Below the pieces are notes generated by a model. That model worked only from the letters and a program-made list of their open reading frames with translations, had not been told where the DNA came from and did not search any database. Of a stretch of DNA of 29,601 bases, positions 21,340 to 27,307 are shown in pieces (the stretch's first letter is position 1; every line of letters starts with the position of its first letter). Made by a program: the position numbers and the translations under genes. The stretch is taken from IMG/VR virus record IMGVR_UViG_3300020213_000091, positions 1 through 29,601 of that record; one strand, 5' to 3'. Source of the stretch: a virus.

Positions 21340-21354
21340 GCCCGCAACGCGGGC
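21340..21354 (-). terminator. Hairpin before a structural gene, terminator-like
   Basis: On the minus strand GCCCGC-GTT-GCGGGC forms a tight 6-bp stem followed by ATTTTC. The T-tract is short, so termination would be weak. It lies 19 bases upstream of the next start codon, so it could also mark an RNA processing or stability site. Confidence 0.45.
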
Positions 21355-21366
21355 TAGGTTAGGAGC

Positions 21367-21412
21367 CTCGCGGCCCGGTGATACGGCGGACGGAACTGCC
21401 CGGCGCCGCGAG
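21367..21412 (-). other. Long-stem hairpin in the leader of a structural gene
   Basis: CTCGCGG (21367-21373) pairs perfectly with CCGCGAG (21406-21412), and CCGG pairs occur inside. With the adjacent 21340-21354 hairpin it fills almost the whole 96-base gap between the connector gene and the next structural gene. There is no T-tract on either strand, so it is not a terminator by itself. It may protect the 5' end of a processed message. Confidence 0.45.
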
Positions 21413-21417
21413 AAAAC

Positions 21418-21993
21418 TTACGCCACACGCCCAACGCGGTAGCTCTCCAAAATTCGCGCGGCGCCCATCGGCAATTCCGCCATCGTCATGTCCGCCGTAA
21501 CAGCCTCCCGATTTTCGTAAAGATGCCCAACAATCAAAAGCATCGCGTGCTTCAAACTTGCGGGCACGGTCGCGTATCCGGCGACAAACGTCACCTTCAC
21601 AGCGCCCGGCTCATGCGTCACAGCAGGCCAGGCCGCATTGCGCGCCGGCCAAACCCTAACCGGCGACTGATCAAAATCAACGCGCCAGGTAGCAACCGTA
21701 GCTGCAGCGCCGGCATCGTCCGTGTAGCCAATGCTCGAAATGGCCGTAACTGGACCAAGCGGCAGCACGATTTCGCAAGGAAAGTAACCCAGCGAAAGCC
21801 GCCAGGTCTGCGGCCGCACACAAATGCCGATGCCGTAAGGACCGTCGACCGTCGCGGCCGCAACCGCAATCAACGAATCCAAATATGTGTCGTCGTCTTC
21901 GTGGTCAATGCGCAGATGCGTCTTGGATTCCGCACGCGTAATGGCGAAATCCGCCGGCGCCGTAACCAACTTTAAGCGCGTCCAGTCGGTCAT
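21418..21993 (-). CDS. Head-tail connector protein (gp6-like)
   Basis: This 191-residue protein has the phage gp6-like connector pattern. It opens with ITRAESKTHLRIDHEDDDTY, then LDSLIAVAAATVDGPYGIGI and TWRLSLGYFPCEIVLPLGPV, then AISSIGYTDDAGA. It ends with the typical helix pair (LKHAMLLIVGHLYENREAVT) and MGAARILESYRVGRV. It adds to the portal ring on the outside of the head. Its ATG overlaps the stop of the 73-residue gene as ATGA. Confidence 0.88.
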   Translation of the reverse strand: MTDWTRLKLVTAPADFAITRAESKTHLRIDHEDDDTYLDSLIAVAAATVDGPYGIGICVRPQTWRLSLGYFPCEIVLPLGPVTAISSIGYTDDAGAAATVATWRVDFDQSPVRVWPARNAAWPAVTHEPGAVKVTFVAGYATVPASLKHAMLLIVGHLYENREAVTADMTMAELPMGAARILESYRVGRVA

Positions 21994-22211
21994 CGCTTCC
22001 CGCCCCTACGCTCACGCGCGGGCGCCTGAACGGCCCGCTCCACGTCTGGCTCAGATGGCGCGTGCGGCGCGGGCGGCATAACCGCAACCTCGTCGCACAA
22101 CGCTTCCCAGCCGCCGCCAACCAAGGCCGCAAAGCCATCGCTGGATACAATGTCTCCAACGGCAAAGGAAACCCTGCCGTTAGAGACACCCTGGTTGACG
22201 CGCACTTTCAT
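21990..22211 (-). CDS. Small protein between capsid and connector genes
   Basis: This 73-residue product starts MKVRVNQGVSNGRVSFAVGD, then IVSSDGFAALVGGGWEALCD, and ends in a proline- and arginine-rich tail (QAPARERRGGKR). It starts 8 bases after the capsid stop and overlaps the connector start as ATGA. Short proteins with a KVRV-start, KGD/VGD-turn layout often follow major capsid genes in alphaproteobacterial phages. No function is established. A head accessory role is inferred. Confidence 0.6.
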   Translation of the reverse strand: MKVRVNQGVSNGRVSFAVGDIVSSDGFAALVGGGWEALCDEVAVMPPAPHAPSEPDVERAVQAPARERRGGKR

Positions 22212-22218
22212 TTTACGC

Positions 22219-23466
22219 TTAGTGAGTCAGTGCCTTGACCGCGCCGACGTCCATCAGATCGCCGTCCATGCGGGTAAACCCGATGAAACCAACCTGGCCA
22301 TAGTCAGCGTAACGCTCAATCAACCGCTTGATGGCGAATTCCTTCACCATGCGCACGACATACCGATTGAAGGCGCCGAACACGACCGACCGGTTGCCTG
22401 TGCCAATGTCGGCAACGGCCTGGTTGATCGAGTAGCTGTAATTCAGGATGGTCGAAGGCTGGCCGGCCTTGACGTCCGCCGGCTGCCACATATAGCGCCC
22501 TTCGCCGTCCTTAAGCTTGCGCAGCGCTTTGAGCGTCGTGTCGTTGAACATAAACCGCACGCTCGGATCCGAACGATACGCAGGGTCAACCGAATGCTCA
22601 AGGTTAATGAGGTCGTCAAACACGATCGCAGAAGCCGCGGCCGCCGTAGCGCCCGCACCCGCCGCGGTAACAATACCGCGTGGCTTATTGGCGCCGTCGC
22701 CGGTCGTCATGTGCGTGTTGCCAATGCGGGCAATGCGCTCCGCCATCGCATCGCGCAACAGCGACTCAACGTCCATAACCGCATCCTGCAGCAACTCGTC
22801 GGAAACGAGGTTGACGCCAGACGTGTACTTGTACGCATCAAGCGACTTGGTGCCGAACGTGACTTCGGCCAGCGTAACCTGCTGGTTTTCAGCAATGAGC
22901 GCGCCAACATTCCCTGTGTCATCCATGGACGGCCAGGTGACGGGCGAGCCAGTCGACGTGTTGAACATCCGGACAATACCGCCGTCAAGCATCGGCCCCC
23001 AAACCTTCATCGACTTGATGAGTTCGGCTTGGAACGTGGCCGGCGCAAGATAACCGCCCAGCGTATTGGTGCTAACGCTCTGCGCACGGGTTTCAGTCGC
23101 CTGCAAAATGGCGCGCTGCTCGCGGCTCATATCCGCAACACCGCCGCGGACGTAGAGATCAAACGCTTCAGCATAACGCTGCTCGTCGGTGCGCTCGTCC
23201 TTGGCGCCCGGCTTAACCTTGCGGTCTTCGCCAACCGGCCGGCGGTCGTCGCGCGCTTCCTCAAGCGCCGCTTCGCGGTCAACGATCGCCTGCAGCTTGC
23301 CAATGCGCTCTTCATACTTGTCAAAGTCCGCCATCGCACGATTGTGCTCGGCATTTAGCTCCGCAACGCGGGCTTCCGCCGTGTCGTCCTTGATCTCGTC
23401 AAGCTTGGCGCGGGCCGCGCCAACAGCTTCCTGCTGCTTAACGCGAAGTTCAAGAATCTTATCCAA
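22219..23466 (-). CDS. Major capsid protein, HK97 family
   Basis: This is a 415-residue product. Residues 1-about 105 form the charged coiled-coil delta (scaffolding) region (ELRVKQQEAVGAARAKLDEI, then VAELNAEHNRAMADFDKYEE). The HK97-fold shell domain follows, with TNTLGGYLAPATFQAELIKS, STGSPVTWPSMDDTGNVGAL, VSDELLQDAVMDVESLLRDA, then HMTTGDGANKPRGIV and FGAFNRYVVRMVKEFAIKRL. The adjacent protease should remove the delta region near residues 115-135. The start codon is TTG (23466) with GAGG upstream; no in-frame ATG is available. It is the main shell protein. Confidence 0.93.
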   Translation of the reverse strand: MDKILELRVKQQEAVGAARAKLDEIKDDTAEARVAELNAEHNRAMADFDKYEERIGKLQAIVDREAALEEARDDRRPVGEDRKVKPGAKDERTDEQRYAEAFDLYVRGGVADMSREQRAILQATETRAQSVSTNTLGGYLAPATFQAELIKSMKVWGPMLDGGIVRMFNTSTGSPVTWPSMDDTGNVGALIAENQQVTLAEVTFGTKSLDAYKYTSGVNLVSDELLQDAVMDVESLLRDAMAERIARIGNTHMTTGDGANKPRGIVTAAGAGATAAAASAIVFDDLINLEHSVDPAYRSDPSVRFMFNDTTLKALRKLKDGEGRYMWQPADVKAGQPSTILNYSYSINQAVADIGTGNRSVVFGAFNRYVVRMVKEFAIKRLIERYADYGQVGFIGFTRMDGDLMDVGAVKALTH

Positions 23467-23530
23467 AATAGTGCCTCAAAAAATGATGCCGCCACAACGG
23501 CAGCGATTGACTCGGTATAGGCGACGCCAA

Positions 23531-24133
23531 TTACCGAATGTTGCGGACCTTCAAATCAAGGCCCATTGATAGGCGCGCCCGTAAGGCCGCCCGACTTACC
23601 GGCGTCGCCGGATTCTGTTTTTCCGCTTCCGCACGCGCCGCATCAAGCGAACGCATGCCGATCTCGGTCTCTCCATACGCTGGCCACGCCACAGCAGAGA
23701 TCTCGTGCAATTCGACTTCTTTAATCGTGCGTACCGGCGGCTCGGCGGTCTCGTCCCATTCCTGCCGCGTAACAAGAAACCCAAAACTCATGCCGCTAAT
23801 GTCGCCGCGCTCAACCAGCGTCCACAAATCGCGGCCGTCGCTCGTGTCCGGCATGTCAATTTCGACGGCCAGGCCTTTGGCGTCTTCGGCCAAGCGCAGC
23901 GTGCCGCTCTTCGTTCGGCCAATCACGCGCCCAGAATCATGGTTCACCAGCGCGCGCACATCGCCACCAAGCGACTTCGTAAACGCGCCCGGCTCAATGC
24001 GCTCCATCCAGTAACCGCCAATATCCGCCTCGACGTTGAAAACCGCGGCGTAGCCGACAAGCGTCTTCTTGTCGTCCTTCGCGCGCGCCTCAACGCCATG
24101 CATCGCAGTGCGGCGTTCCAAATCTTTATGCAA
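23531..24133 (-). CDS. Prohead maturation protease, HK97 (S78) family
   Basis: This 200-residue protein has the family motifs: GYAAVFNVEADIGGYWMERI and EPGAFTKSLGG, then the catalytic His65 in ALVNHDSGRVIGRT, Ser116 in ISGMSFGFLVTRQEWDE, and the C-terminal ELHEISAVAWPAYGETEI. It starts at TTG 24133 with AGGAAA about 8-10 bases upstream; an ATG ten codons in is the alternative. It cleaves the capsid delta region and itself inside the prohead. Its gene lies immediately before the capsid gene, as expected. Confidence 0.92.
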   Translation of the reverse strand: MHKDLERRTAMHGVEARAKDDKKTLVGYAAVFNVEADIGGYWMERIEPGAFTKSLGGDVRALVNHDSGRVIGRTKSGTLRLAEDAKGLAVEIDMPDTSDGRDLWTLVERGDISGMSFGFLVTRQEWDETAEPPVRTIKEVELHEISAVAWPAYGETEIGMRSLDAARAEAEKQNPATPVSRAALRARLSMGLDLKVRNIR

Positions 24134-24172
24134 TGTTGCTTTTCCTACAGTAGTTGACGTCGCGTTAGCCTA

Positions 24173-24505
24173 TTACGCAGCCACAACCGCGGTCTGCCGC
24201 AGGATCGTTGTGTTGCCTGAGATCGTCGGGACGTAAGGGACGAGCGTCACGGCAAGGCCGGTTGCTGCGGCCATCTTGGTCATGACGGGGTCGACGCCGT
24301 ACATTCGTACGGGCGGGGTGGCCGCTGCTATGACAGGCTTGGCATCCGGCGGCGAGGTGCCGGCGAAAGAATGCCATTCAGCGATAAACGCGGCAACGCG
24401 AGTAAGTTCGCGCCGTCGTTCGTCCAGCTTTTGCTGGAGTGAGTTGATTTCGGCGGCCAATACATCCTGGCGGGCTTGAGCGTTGTTCAAAGCGTCGTCA
24501 GCCAT
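24173..24505 (-). CDS. Small coiled-coil protein upstream of the prohead protease
   Basis: The ATG at 24505 is 8 bases after GGGGGA and gives 110 residues; the open frame extends to 24571 but the extra sequence lies in a hairpin. The N-terminal half is a coiled coil (ALNNAQARQDVLAAEINSLQ, then QKLDERRRELTRVAAFIAEW). The C-terminal half is hydrophobic and threonine/proline-rich (AAATGLAVTLVPYVPTISGN). This resembles small scaffold- or chaperone-like proteins near capsid genes, but no family is recognised. Its ribosome-binding site can pair with an upstream strand (24513-24560), so translation may be regulated. Confidence 0.6.
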   Translation of the reverse strand: MADDALNNAQARQDVLAAEINSLQQKLDERRRELTRVAAFIAEWHSFAGTSPPDAKPVIAAATPPVRMYGVDPVMTKMAAATGLAVTLVPYVPTISGNTTILRQTAVVAA

Positions 24506-24512
24506 ACCGATG

Positions 24513-24560
24513 TTCCCCCGATGGTCCACAAACCATAACAGAAACGAATCTGTGGGGGAA
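24513..24560 (-). promoter_or_regulatory. Hairpin sequestering the ribosome-binding site of the 24173-24505 gene
   Basis: On the minus strand the TTCCCCC of 24554-24560 can pair with GGGGGAA of 24513-24519, the Shine-Dalgarno of the 110-residue gene. An adjoining CCACA/TGTGG pairing (24551-24555 with 24526-24530) gives an alternative register. Both close over a 20-base loop, so initiation could be masked unless the stem is opened. Confidence 0.5.
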
Positions 24561-24561
24561 G

Positions 24562-24604
24562 ATACATTCACGCCGCGAATCCGTCTTGCGGCGGATGAGT
24601 GTAT
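24562..24604. other. Hairpin overlapping the -35 side of the + strand promoter
   Basis: CGCCGC (24571-24576) pairs with GCGGCG (24588-24593) around an 11-base loop, and ATACA (24562-24566) pairs with TGTAT (24600-24604). The inverted repeat overlaps the -35 region of the candidate promoter at 24604-24612, so it could be an operator in DNA form or a stem in minus-strand RNA. Confidence 0.4.
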
Positions 24605-24612
24605 GGCATAAT
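24586..24612 (+). promoter_or_regulatory. Candidate + strand promoter with extended -10
   Basis: CATAAT (24607-24612) matches TATAAT at five of six bases and is preceded by TG one base away (24604-24605), an extended -10. TTGCGG (24586-24591) is a weak -35 at 15-base spacing. Transcription would begin near 24619, just before the run of hairpins and the 33-codon ORF. Judged by inspection. Confidence 0.45.
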
Positions 24613-24618
24613 GCGTTA

Positions 24619-24815
24619 ATCGTCGTCCTGGTCGAGTTCGACCCGGCGAGGCTCTTGGCGGAGCCAGACCGGGTCGAGTTCAGGTGTCAGAAACCGGCAT
24701 GATCAGGGCACACCGGACTGACAGGAACCGTGGTTTGGGCCACCAGAGTTCCGGTGGTCTTTATACCCATTCCCGCTCATCGACGCAAGCCGTGCTCATT
24801 TTAAGGAGCACGAAA
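24619..24815 (+). ncRNA. Candidate structured leader or regulatory RNA with serial hairpins
   Basis: In 197 bases there are four main hairpins. H1: GACCCGG (24640-24646) with CCGGGTC (24669-24675), inner GGCTC/GAGCC. H2: TGTCAG/CTGACA (24685-24690, 24718-24723), inner CCGG/CCGG. H3: CCACC/GGTGG (24740-24744, 24753-24757), extended by G-T pairs that work only in + strand RNA and followed by TCTTTAT. H4: CGTGCTC/GAGCACG (24791-24797, 24806-24812), covering half of the AAGGAG ribosome-binding site. Two alternatives are mutually exclusive with these: GGTCG-AGTT-CGACC (24630-24643) against H1, and GGAAC/GTTCC plus GTGG/CCAC (24724-24752) against H3. No coding frame explains the sequence. A match to a known RNA family is not recognised. 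Confidence 0.5.
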
Positions 24816-24917
24816 ATGACGTTGAGCAGCAAAATACGCCATTGGGTTCAGGCTTACGTTCGGGTCCGCTTTGGCAAACTCGAGCACGTTTGCGGTCACT
24901 GGCGCAGCTGCGGCTAA
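24816..24917 (+). CDS. 33-residue basic protein on the antisense strand of the head operon
   Basis: The ATG at 24816 follows AAGGAG by 7 bases, an excellent ribosome-binding site, and the ORF ends at TAA 24915-24917, overlapping tail-to-tail with the stop of the opposing gene. The product, MTLSSKIRHWVQAYVRVRFG then KLEHVCGHWRSCG, is basic and aromatic with two cysteines and two histidines near the end. The YVRxRFGKLExV stretch recalls short motifs in small phage proteins, but no named family is claimed. It is the only ORF served by the structured leader upstream, so it may be a leader peptide or a small regulator. Confidence 0.5.
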   Translation: MTLSSKIRHWVQAYVRVRFGKLEHVCGHWRSCG

Positions 24918-25108
24918 GGCCGTTTTGACGTTTGACGCTTAGGGCGTTCTGGCCGTCGAGGAGGATCATTCCCCGGCGGCCGCTTTGTTTTCGCCCGAAC
25001 GATACTAGCCTCAATCTCTTCGGGCTTCGTTGTGACAAAACGACTCAGGGCCTCCCCGAAGTCCATTTCGAGCCGCAGCGGCGGCTCCAGCTTGCGCGGG
25101 CCTGTCAT
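24914..25108 (-). CDS. Small basic phage protein
   Basis: This 64-residue product has an N-terminal motif, MTGPRKLEPPLRLEMDFGEA then LSRFVTTKPEEIEASI, followed by a lysine-, arginine- and proline-rich tail (KTKRPPGNDPPRRPERPKRQ). Short proteins with a PLRLxMDFxEALxRF-type core and basic tail are seen in many alphaproteobacterial phages and plasmids. The function is not established. The ATG overlaps the stop of the 25-residue gene as ATGA. The basic tail suggests nucleic-acid contact. Confidence 0.65.
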   Translation of the reverse strand: MTGPRKLEPPLRLEMDFGEALSRFVTTKPEEIEASIVRAKTKRPPGNDPPRRPERPKRQTSKRP

Positions 25109-25182
25109 GCGATCAGCGCCTTATACGTCAGCCGGCCTTCAACACAGGCGAAGAGGTCATTCATACGCGGCGTCGTCTTCAT
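25105..25182 (-). CDS. 25-residue micro-gene with ATGA overlaps at both ends
   Basis: The ATG at 25182 overlaps the stop of the upstream structural gene as ATGA, and its TGA (25105-25107) overlaps the next ATG the same way. The product is MKTTPRMNDLFACVEGRLTY followed by KALIA. Exact fitting between two genes with coupling signals on both sides makes translation likely despite the length. The sequence is compact and soluble-looking, with no family recognised. Confidence 0.5.
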   Translation of the reverse strand: MKTTPRMNDLFACVEGRLTYKALIA

Positions 25183-25469
25183 GTCGCGCCGGTAACCGCA
25201 TGGGTCGCGACCGTTAGCGTACCGGTAAGCGAAGTCGCCGCAGCCTGGATGGACGCGCTGATCTGCTTCCAAATCGAAATCCCAGAAACCGACGTCGTAT
25301 CCGTCGCCGTGTTCTTGGCATCCGTCTTGACGCCCAGCGCCAAATTGGCCGCTGCGTCATTGACCGCAAGTCCGTTTGCGCCAACGGCCGCCTTCTCCGT
25401 GCCGTCAAGCGTGCCGCTCATCAGTTTGACGAACTGAACCTTGACGGTTCCAAGCGTGCCGTCGACCAC
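25179..25469 (-). CDS. Virion structural protein whose normal start codon appears lost
   Basis: The annotated GTG start gives 96 residues: VDGTLGTVKVQFVKLMSGTL, then DGTEKAAVGANGLAVNDAAA and SGISIWKQISASIQAAATSL. This is a phage structural pattern. Twenty in-frame codons upstream of the GTG also read like the family N-terminus (SADNVVVSAGTGTTVAADE). They reach an AAG codon at 25529-25527, 6 bases after AAAGG, exactly where an ATG would be expected. A single T-to-A change in the start codon would explain this. Translation may start at the internal GTG or at a non-canonical codon, or the gene may be impaired. Its stop overlaps the 25-residue gene. Confidence 0.6.
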   Translation of the reverse strand: MVDGTLGTVKVQFVKLMSGTLDGTEKAAVGANGLAVNDAAANLALGVKTDAKNTATDTTSVSGISIWKQISASIQAAATSLTGTLTVATHAVTGAT

Positions 25470-25527
25470 CTCATCAGCCGCGACGGTCGTTCCCGTCCCG
25501 GCTGAAACTACTACGTTGTCAGCCGAC

Positions 25528-25644
25528 TTAAGAAGCCTTTGTCAAAATAAGAAGCAATCCAATGGGCTCACCGGCCGTACTAGCAGCAGCAGCCGCTGCC
25601 CGCCGGCACCGGCCAACCCCAATCAAAAGTCCAACGAAAGCCAT
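25528..25644 (-). CDS. 38-residue hydrophobic micro-gene
   Basis: The ATG at 25644 directly follows the TAA of the spike-base-like gene (no gap), and the ORF ends at TAA 25528-25530. The product, MAFVGLLIGVGRCRRAAAAA then ASTAGEPIGLLLILTKAS, has two short hydrophobic stretches separated by a basic and alanine-rich centre. Similar tiny ORFs with an LLLILTKAS-type end appear between decoration genes in related phages as far as I can judge from pattern alone. Function unknown. Confidence 0.45.
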   Translation of the reverse strand: MAFVGLLIGVGRCRRAAAAAASTAGEPIGLLLILTKAS

Positions 25645-25908
25645 TTAATAAAACCCGCGAATGCCAGTGGCAGTCGTGCTAGTGGAATTCACGCGCTGTA
25701 CACGCCATGGCCGCCGCTCGCCGGCGCCTACAGGCTCGACCGTGGTCGTCCCATCGGCCCAAAGCACCGAAACGTTGCCTGCGCCTGCAACGTAAATCTC
25801 GCGCGTAACTTGCGACAAAAGAGTCACGTCATGCGGCGTAATCGCGCCTAACGCGCCGATCAGCGGAGACGTAAGCCCCGCGCTATGATTTCCAAAAACA
25901 TCAGCCAA
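25645..25908 (-). CDS. Spike-base-like decoration protein
   Basis: This 87-residue protein has the pattern of the GTA spike-base (RCAP_rcc01079-type) domain: GLTSPLIGALGAITPHDVTL, then VTREIYVAGAGNVSVLWADG and WRVQRVNSTSTTATGIRGFY. It starts at TTG 25908 with AGGGA about 7 bases upstream, 12 bases after the portal stop. In GTAs the related domain anchors capsid spikes; in phages similar short proteins are usually uncharacterised. Position after the portal fits a head surface or vertex protein. This is inference from pattern similarity. Confidence 0.65.
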   Translation of the reverse strand: MADVFGNHSAGLTSPLIGALGAITPHDVTLLSQVTREIYVAGAGNVSVLWADGTTTVEPVGAGERRPWRVQRVNSTSTTATGIRGFY

Positions 25909-25920
25909 AACAAATTCCCT

Positions 25921-27201
25921 TTATTCAGTAGCTGCTGGCGCGCCATACGCGTCGGCCGACTTTGCCTTCGAAATCTCTTTCCACGCTCCAAGCGGCACAG
26001 TGGCTCCCTGAATATGCAGCAGCTTCGCATCACCGCCTTGCGACGGCCAATTCTCGGACTCGCGCGCCTCATCCGGCGTGACTAGGGCGTTCTGGATGCC
26101 CAGCGCCCAACCCTTCATGCGGGTTTCAAAATCGCCTCGTAGCAACGCGTCCTGATTAAACTCAACAAACTTGGTTCGATTGCGCGCCGGGAATAACTTT
26201 AGATTAAGCTCCTGCTCAATCGCCTCAAGCCACGGCGTCAAGCAATGCTTCGAAAACGCCAAGTCCTGTTGCAGCCCGTTCGAAAACGTCGCCTTCGTCA
26301 AATCACCAAGAAACACCGGCGGCAAACTATAAGCGCGCGCGATCTCTTCAATCTGAAAGCGACGCGCCCCCTCCATCTGCGATTTGTTTGGCTCAATGCC
26401 AATCGACTTCAATACGTGCCCTGACGGCACGATAAGCACGTTACGGCGCTCGTCATTGGCGTCTCGCACCGCCTTCGTGACGTCTGCGGCCGCCCTCGAT
26501 GCCGCTCCAGGCGACGGCATAGGTCCATGTAACGCAAGCGGAGGCACGCCACCATTGTCAAAGAACTTAGTCGCATAACGCTCAAGCGCCAGCGCGAGTC
26601 CAATGCAACCCTTTAGCTTCTCAATCGGGCTAACATGCGATACGCCATCGCTGGCCAGCATGAACGGCACGTCAATAATTTCGCTCGCCGCATAAACAAT
26701 CTCGCGACCGCCCTCGCGATAGCGATACTGTTTCCTGCCGCTTACGCGCTCGATCGTCGTGTTATCAATATCCAGCGGCCAAAGGTTCATAACCCGGCCG
26801 GCCTTGTTCTTCTCAATAAACGTTATGCCGCGGCCGCGCGTCAGCACGGCGACCATCATATACTTACGCCACGCCGCGGACGTCCACTCTGCGTTCGGCG
26901 CATCATGCAGAATCGAATAAAGCGGATCCTTGTCCGCCGTAACCCGCCCTTCGGCGCCGCGTGTAAACACCTGCAGCGGTAGCGTCGCAACCGTGCTGGA
27001 CAAAAAATTCACCGCGCACCAAACCGCCGGCACGCTCAACGCATTCTCGTAAGTTACGGTAACGCCGGCAACGCCATGCCATTCGCCAAGCAGAGATCGC
27101 CAGGCAGCAACATCGGACAGCGGCGTCTGCGGATTCTCCAGCGACGAACGCACTTCCGCAACTTGCCGTGCGGCCTCCCGCGTCGTCGTCAATCCAAACA
27201 T
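25921..27201 (-). CDS. Portal protein, HK97 family
   Basis: This 426-residue protein shows the family sequence throughout: ENALSVPAVWCAVNFLSSTV, ATLPLQVFTRG, MMVAVLTRGRGITFIEKNKA, GRVMNLWPLDIDNTTIERVS, then YATKFFDNGGVPPLALHGPM, IVPSGHVLKSIGIEPNKSQM, ARRFQIEEIARAYSLPPVFL and QDLAFSKHCLTPWLEAIEQE. The dodecameric portal sits at one head vertex, feeds DNA from the terminase and carries the neck. It lies between terminase and the head accessory genes. The C-terminus ends in a short alanine-rich tail. Confidence 0.93.
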   Translation of the reverse strand: MFGLTTTREAARQVAEVRSSLENPQTPLSDVAAWRSLLGEWHGVAGVTVTYENALSVPAVWCAVNFLSSTVATLPLQVFTRGAEGRVTADKDPLYSILHDAPNAEWTSAAWRKYMMVAVLTRGRGITFIEKNKAGRVMNLWPLDIDNTTIERVSGRKQYRYREGGREIVYAASEIIDVPFMLASDGVSHVSPIEKLKGCIGLALALERYATKFFDNGGVPPLALHGPMPSPGAASRAAADVTKAVRDANDERRNVLIVPSGHVLKSIGIEPNKSQMEGARRFQIEEIARAYSLPPVFLGDLTKATFSNGLQQDLAFSKHCLTPWLEAIEQELNLKLFPARNRTKFVEFNQDALLRGDFETRMKGWALGIQNALVTPDEARESENWPSQGGDAKLLHIQGATVPLGAWKEISKAKSADAYGAPAATE

Positions 27202-27307
27202 TATGCCGTTGCTATCCTATATGGTTGGAAAAGGGCGACGGACCCGGGAATGCCTCCCATTAGTTTAAGGCCGTGCGCTGCTGGCCTCCGTCATAATCGC
27301 CGCCGGC

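Noticed and set aside
22150-23358. Open + strand frame of 402 codons opposite the capsid gene
   Set aside because: It is the antisense shadow of the HK97 capsid gene, which has clear family motifs; the + product is arginine- and histidine-rich with no protein-like pattern.
24684-24917. 77-codon + strand frame beginning at a GTG and covering the 33-residue ORF
   Set aside because: The upstream 44 codons coincide with stable hairpins and have no ribosome-binding site; the AAGGAG before ATG 24816 decides the start.
27201-27260. 19-codon ORF (MGGIPGSVALFQPYRIATA) overlapping the portal start as TAATG
   Set aside because: The overlap is tempting, but composition is unremarkable and there is no other support; the 106-base gap before the portal otherwise shows nothing clear.
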